DNA of 64,000 nucleotides from Streptomyces sp. NBC_01306 (GTDB lineage Bacteria > Actinomycetota > Actinomycetes > Streptomycetales > Streptomycetaceae). Positions 62,460-64,000 of the stretch are shown piece after piece; position 1 is the stretch's first letter; every line of letters starts with the position of its first letter. The stretch covers positions 6,897,501-6,961,500 of the forward strand of contig NZ_JAPEPC010000001.1 of assembly GCF_026340465.1 (NCBI RefSeq). Direction: 5' to 3'. The notes under the pieces are model-generated. The model ran no database searches. It had not been told where the DNA came from and saw only the letters and a list, made by a program, of their open reading frames with translations. The translations under genes and the position numbers were made by a program.

Positions 62460-63860
62460 ATGACGAAAATTCTTGTGCCGGACGCAGTCGGCGGCGGTAT
62501 ATCCGGCGACCGGCGGGTGGTTGAGCACCCGGCCTGGCCCGTGCTCAAGAACGCCGTCGAGGAGATCCGGCCGTGGCAGTCGAAGGACGGTTCCATCGAC
62601 TTCGAGGCCGACGGTGCCCCTTCCCGTACCGCCGTCGATGAGGCGGTCGCGCGTGTGACGGGCGCGGTCGAGGAGCTCTCCCCGCTGCTGCCCCACGACG
62701 CCGCGTACCACCGGGCGCTCGTCGCCGACCTCCGCAAGTGGGCCGGCAGCGGATTCGCCGTCCCGGACTTCCTGGACTCGCTGCTCGCCTTCCAGCCGGC
62801 CGACCTGCGCGCCGACGGACTCCAGCATCTGGTCGTCTTCGCGATGTACACGCAGAACGGCAACCCGGACCGCAACCTCGAAGCGGTCGTGCTCCGCATG
62901 GTCTGGCCGGAGTGGCTCTCCGAGCTGGAGTCCACGCGCTACGACAACCCGCTGTTCTGCGGCATCACCTTCGAGGACTTCACGTCCGGTTACGACACCA
63001 ACTCCGCGGTGCTCTTCCCGGAGACCATCGCCGTGCGCGAGGCCCCCGAACGCTTCACCTGGGGCGGCATCTTCTGCGACCGCGAGGCGGCACGCTTCCG
63101 GACCGTGACGGAGGCCGCCGTGCAGGTCCTGCGGCTCGAACTGCCCGAAGACATCCATGAGATGGTCTCCGACCAGGAGCGCTGCCAGCAGGCGTTCGTG
63201 CTGTGGGACATGATCCACGACCGCACCCACAGCCACGGCGACCTGCCGTTCGACCCCTTCATGATCAAGCAGCGCCAGCCGTTCTGGATGTACGGCCTCG
63301 AAGAGCTGCGCTGCGACCTGACCGCCTTCCGGGAGGCCGTGCGCCTGGAGGCCGACGGCTACGGACAGGGCCGCGACGTCCAGTACGCCGTGCTCTTCGA
63401 CCGGATGTTCCGCTTCCCGGTGACCGGTGAGCGCGTGCGCAACTACGACGGACTCGGCGGCCAGCTGCTCTTCGCCTATCTGCACAAGCACGACGTGGTG
63501 CGCTGGACCGACAGCACCCTGAAGATCGACTGGGAGCGGGCCCCGCAGGTCACCAAACAGCTCTGCGCGGAGATCGAGGACCTGTACCGGGCCGGCATCG
63601 ACCGCCCCAAGCTGGTCCACTGGTTCGCCGCCTACGACCTGGTCTCCCGCTATCTCGCCCCGCACCCGGGATCACGCTGGGCCAAGGGCCCGGACGCCCT
63701 GGATCTGAGCCAGCCGCCGCGTAAACTTGTGGATGACGTGCTTGCGGACGAGTTTCCGCTCAGCATGTTCTATGAGGCCCTCGCCAAGAAGCTGAAGCGC
63801 GTGGTCGCCTCGACCAAGGGCATCACCGCGGCGGGCACCCACGAGCGGGAAGCGGCGTGA
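62460..63860 (+). CDS. DUF6421-family protein with a possible metal-binding motif
   Basis: A 466-residue soluble protein of a conserved Streptomyces family I recognise as DUF6421; function unknown. The most striking segment is LWDMIHDRTHSHGDLPFDPFMIKQRQPFWMYGLEELRCDLTAF (about residues 250-290). Three His (HDRTHSHGD) followed by Glu-Glu and Asp in a helix look like a metal-binding or zinc-hydrolase site. Other conserved stretches are FCGITFEDFTSGYDTNSAVLFPE and NYDGLGGQLLFAYLHKHDVVRWTDS. ATG 62460 follows GGAGGAAGTG. An SDR gene follows 26 bases after its stop. Confidence 0.85.
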   Translation: MTKILVPDAVGGGISGDRRVVEHPAWPVLKNAVEEIRPWQSKDGSIDFEADGAPSRTAVDEAVARVTGAVEELSPLLPHDAAYHRALVADLRKWAGSGFAVPDFLDSLLAFQPADLRADGLQHLVVFAMYTQNGNPDRNLEAVVLRMVWPEWLSELESTRYDNPLFCGITFEDFTSGYDTNSAVLFPETIAVREAPERFTWGGIFCDREAARFRTVTEAAVQVLRLELPEDIHEMVSDQERCQQAFVLWDMIHDRTHSHGDLPFDPFMIKQRQPFWMYGLEELRCDLTAFREAVRLEADGYGQGRDVQYAVLFDRMFRFPVTGERVRNYDGLGGQLLFAYLHKHDVVRWTDSTLKIDWERAPQVTKQLCAEIEDLYRAGIDRPKLVHWFAAYDLVSRYLAPHPGSRWAKGPDALDLSQPPRKLVDDVLADEFPLSMFYEALAKKLKRVVASTKGITAAGTHEREAA

Positions 63861-63886
63861 GCGCCCGCAGGCAGGAGGCGGAGACG

Positions 63887-64000
63887 ATGAGCAAGGGATC
63901 GCTGGACGGAGCCGTGGTCGCGGTGGCCGGGGCCGCGGGCCCGGCGGGCCGCGCGGCGCTGCTGAGGCTGGCCGAGGCCGGGGCGACCGTGGTCGGCGCG
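63887..64000 (+). CDS. Short-chain dehydrogenase (partial, 3' end outside window)
   Basis: The first 38 residues of an SDR. LDGAVVAVAGAAGPAGRAALLRLAEAGATVVGA is a Rossmann TGxxxGxG-type nucleotide-binding start, with Ala/Pro substitutions at the Gly-rich turn. ATG 63887 is chosen because AGGAGG precedes it. GTG 63857, overlapping the DUF6421 stop, is also in frame. It is probably in one operon with DUF6421. Confidence 0.8.
   Translation, partial: MSKGSLDGAVVAVAGAAGPAGRAALLRLAEAGATVVGA

Noticed and set aside
1..64000. CRISPR array, tRNA genes, prophage or IS transposase
   Set aside because: No regularly spaced repeats, no cloverleaf-like sequence and no transposase or phage gene were seen. 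The short repeats found are tandem or palindromic and lie in leaders or coding tails.

Overview
The window is a high-GC actinobacterial chromosome segment. Gene content and style point to Streptomyces: many GTG starts, ATGA/GTGA/TGATG coupled operons, DUF6421, DUF5134, a monomeric isocitrate dehydrogenase, and a long imperfect inverted repeat of the type scattered in Streptomyces genomes. No species name can be read from the sequence. I saw no tRNA, rRNA, CRISPR array, transposase or prophage gene.

Region 1 (1-18.8 kb) looks like a catabolic island. A taurine/sulfonate-type ABC importer (permease cut by the window edge, ATPase, lipoprotein) ends in a strong terminator. It is followed by two divergent transcripts. 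The minus-strand operon carries a quinone-reductase-like enzyme, two small paralogous proteins of unknown function and an acyl-CoA ligase. The plus-strand operons carry an amidohydrolase-fold protein without the usual metal ligands, an MDR reductase, a thiolase, an SDR, a HAD protein, a second SDR, an APH-type kinase and two complementary acyl-CoA dehydrogenase subunits, followed by PntAB transhydrogenase. HAD, APH and ACAD side by side is the domain set that vertebrate ACAD10 carries in one chain, and the bacterial levulinate pathway uses the kinase/ACAD pair to catabolise 4-hydroxyacyl-CoAs. Two near-identical palindromes sit in the control regions, so the island is probably one regulon. Its regulator is not in the window.

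Region 2 (18.9-32.3 kb) has an erythromycin-esterase/phosphoribosyltransferase pair, a PaoABC-like molybdenum aldehyde oxidase operon, a GH114 lipoprotein, a truncated HAD gene, monomeric isocitrate dehydrogenase, an ABC-2 exporter with a small coupled protein, and a 7-bladed lactonase.

Region 3 (32.4-46.2 kb) has a minus-strand block (CbiX-like chelatase, BadF-type kinase, uracil-DNA glycosylase, BNR-repeat protein), argG with an apparently leaderless promoter, an OmpR-type two-component system divergent from a glycosyltransferase/DUF2064/methyltransferase operon, and a very asymmetric heterodimeric ABC exporter.

Region 4 (46.2-53.9 kb) is a deoxysugar-acid catabolic cluster: GntR regulator, rhamnose-type mutarotase, FAH-family hydrolase, sugar MFS porter, LutABC lactate oxidation and an enolase-superfamily dehydratase. 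It fits the non-phosphorylated L-rhamnose/L-fucose route to pyruvate plus L-lactate, with LutABC consuming the lactate. A CTATAGG motif occurs three times in its intergenic regions.

Region 5 (53.9-64 kb) holds mostly small regulator/enzyme units: old-yellow-enzyme with ArsR, TetR, HAD, a MITE-like element, M56 peptidase, dienelactone hydrolase with divergent TetR, DUF5134, GNAT, glycerophosphodiesterase, DUF6421 and the start of an SDR.
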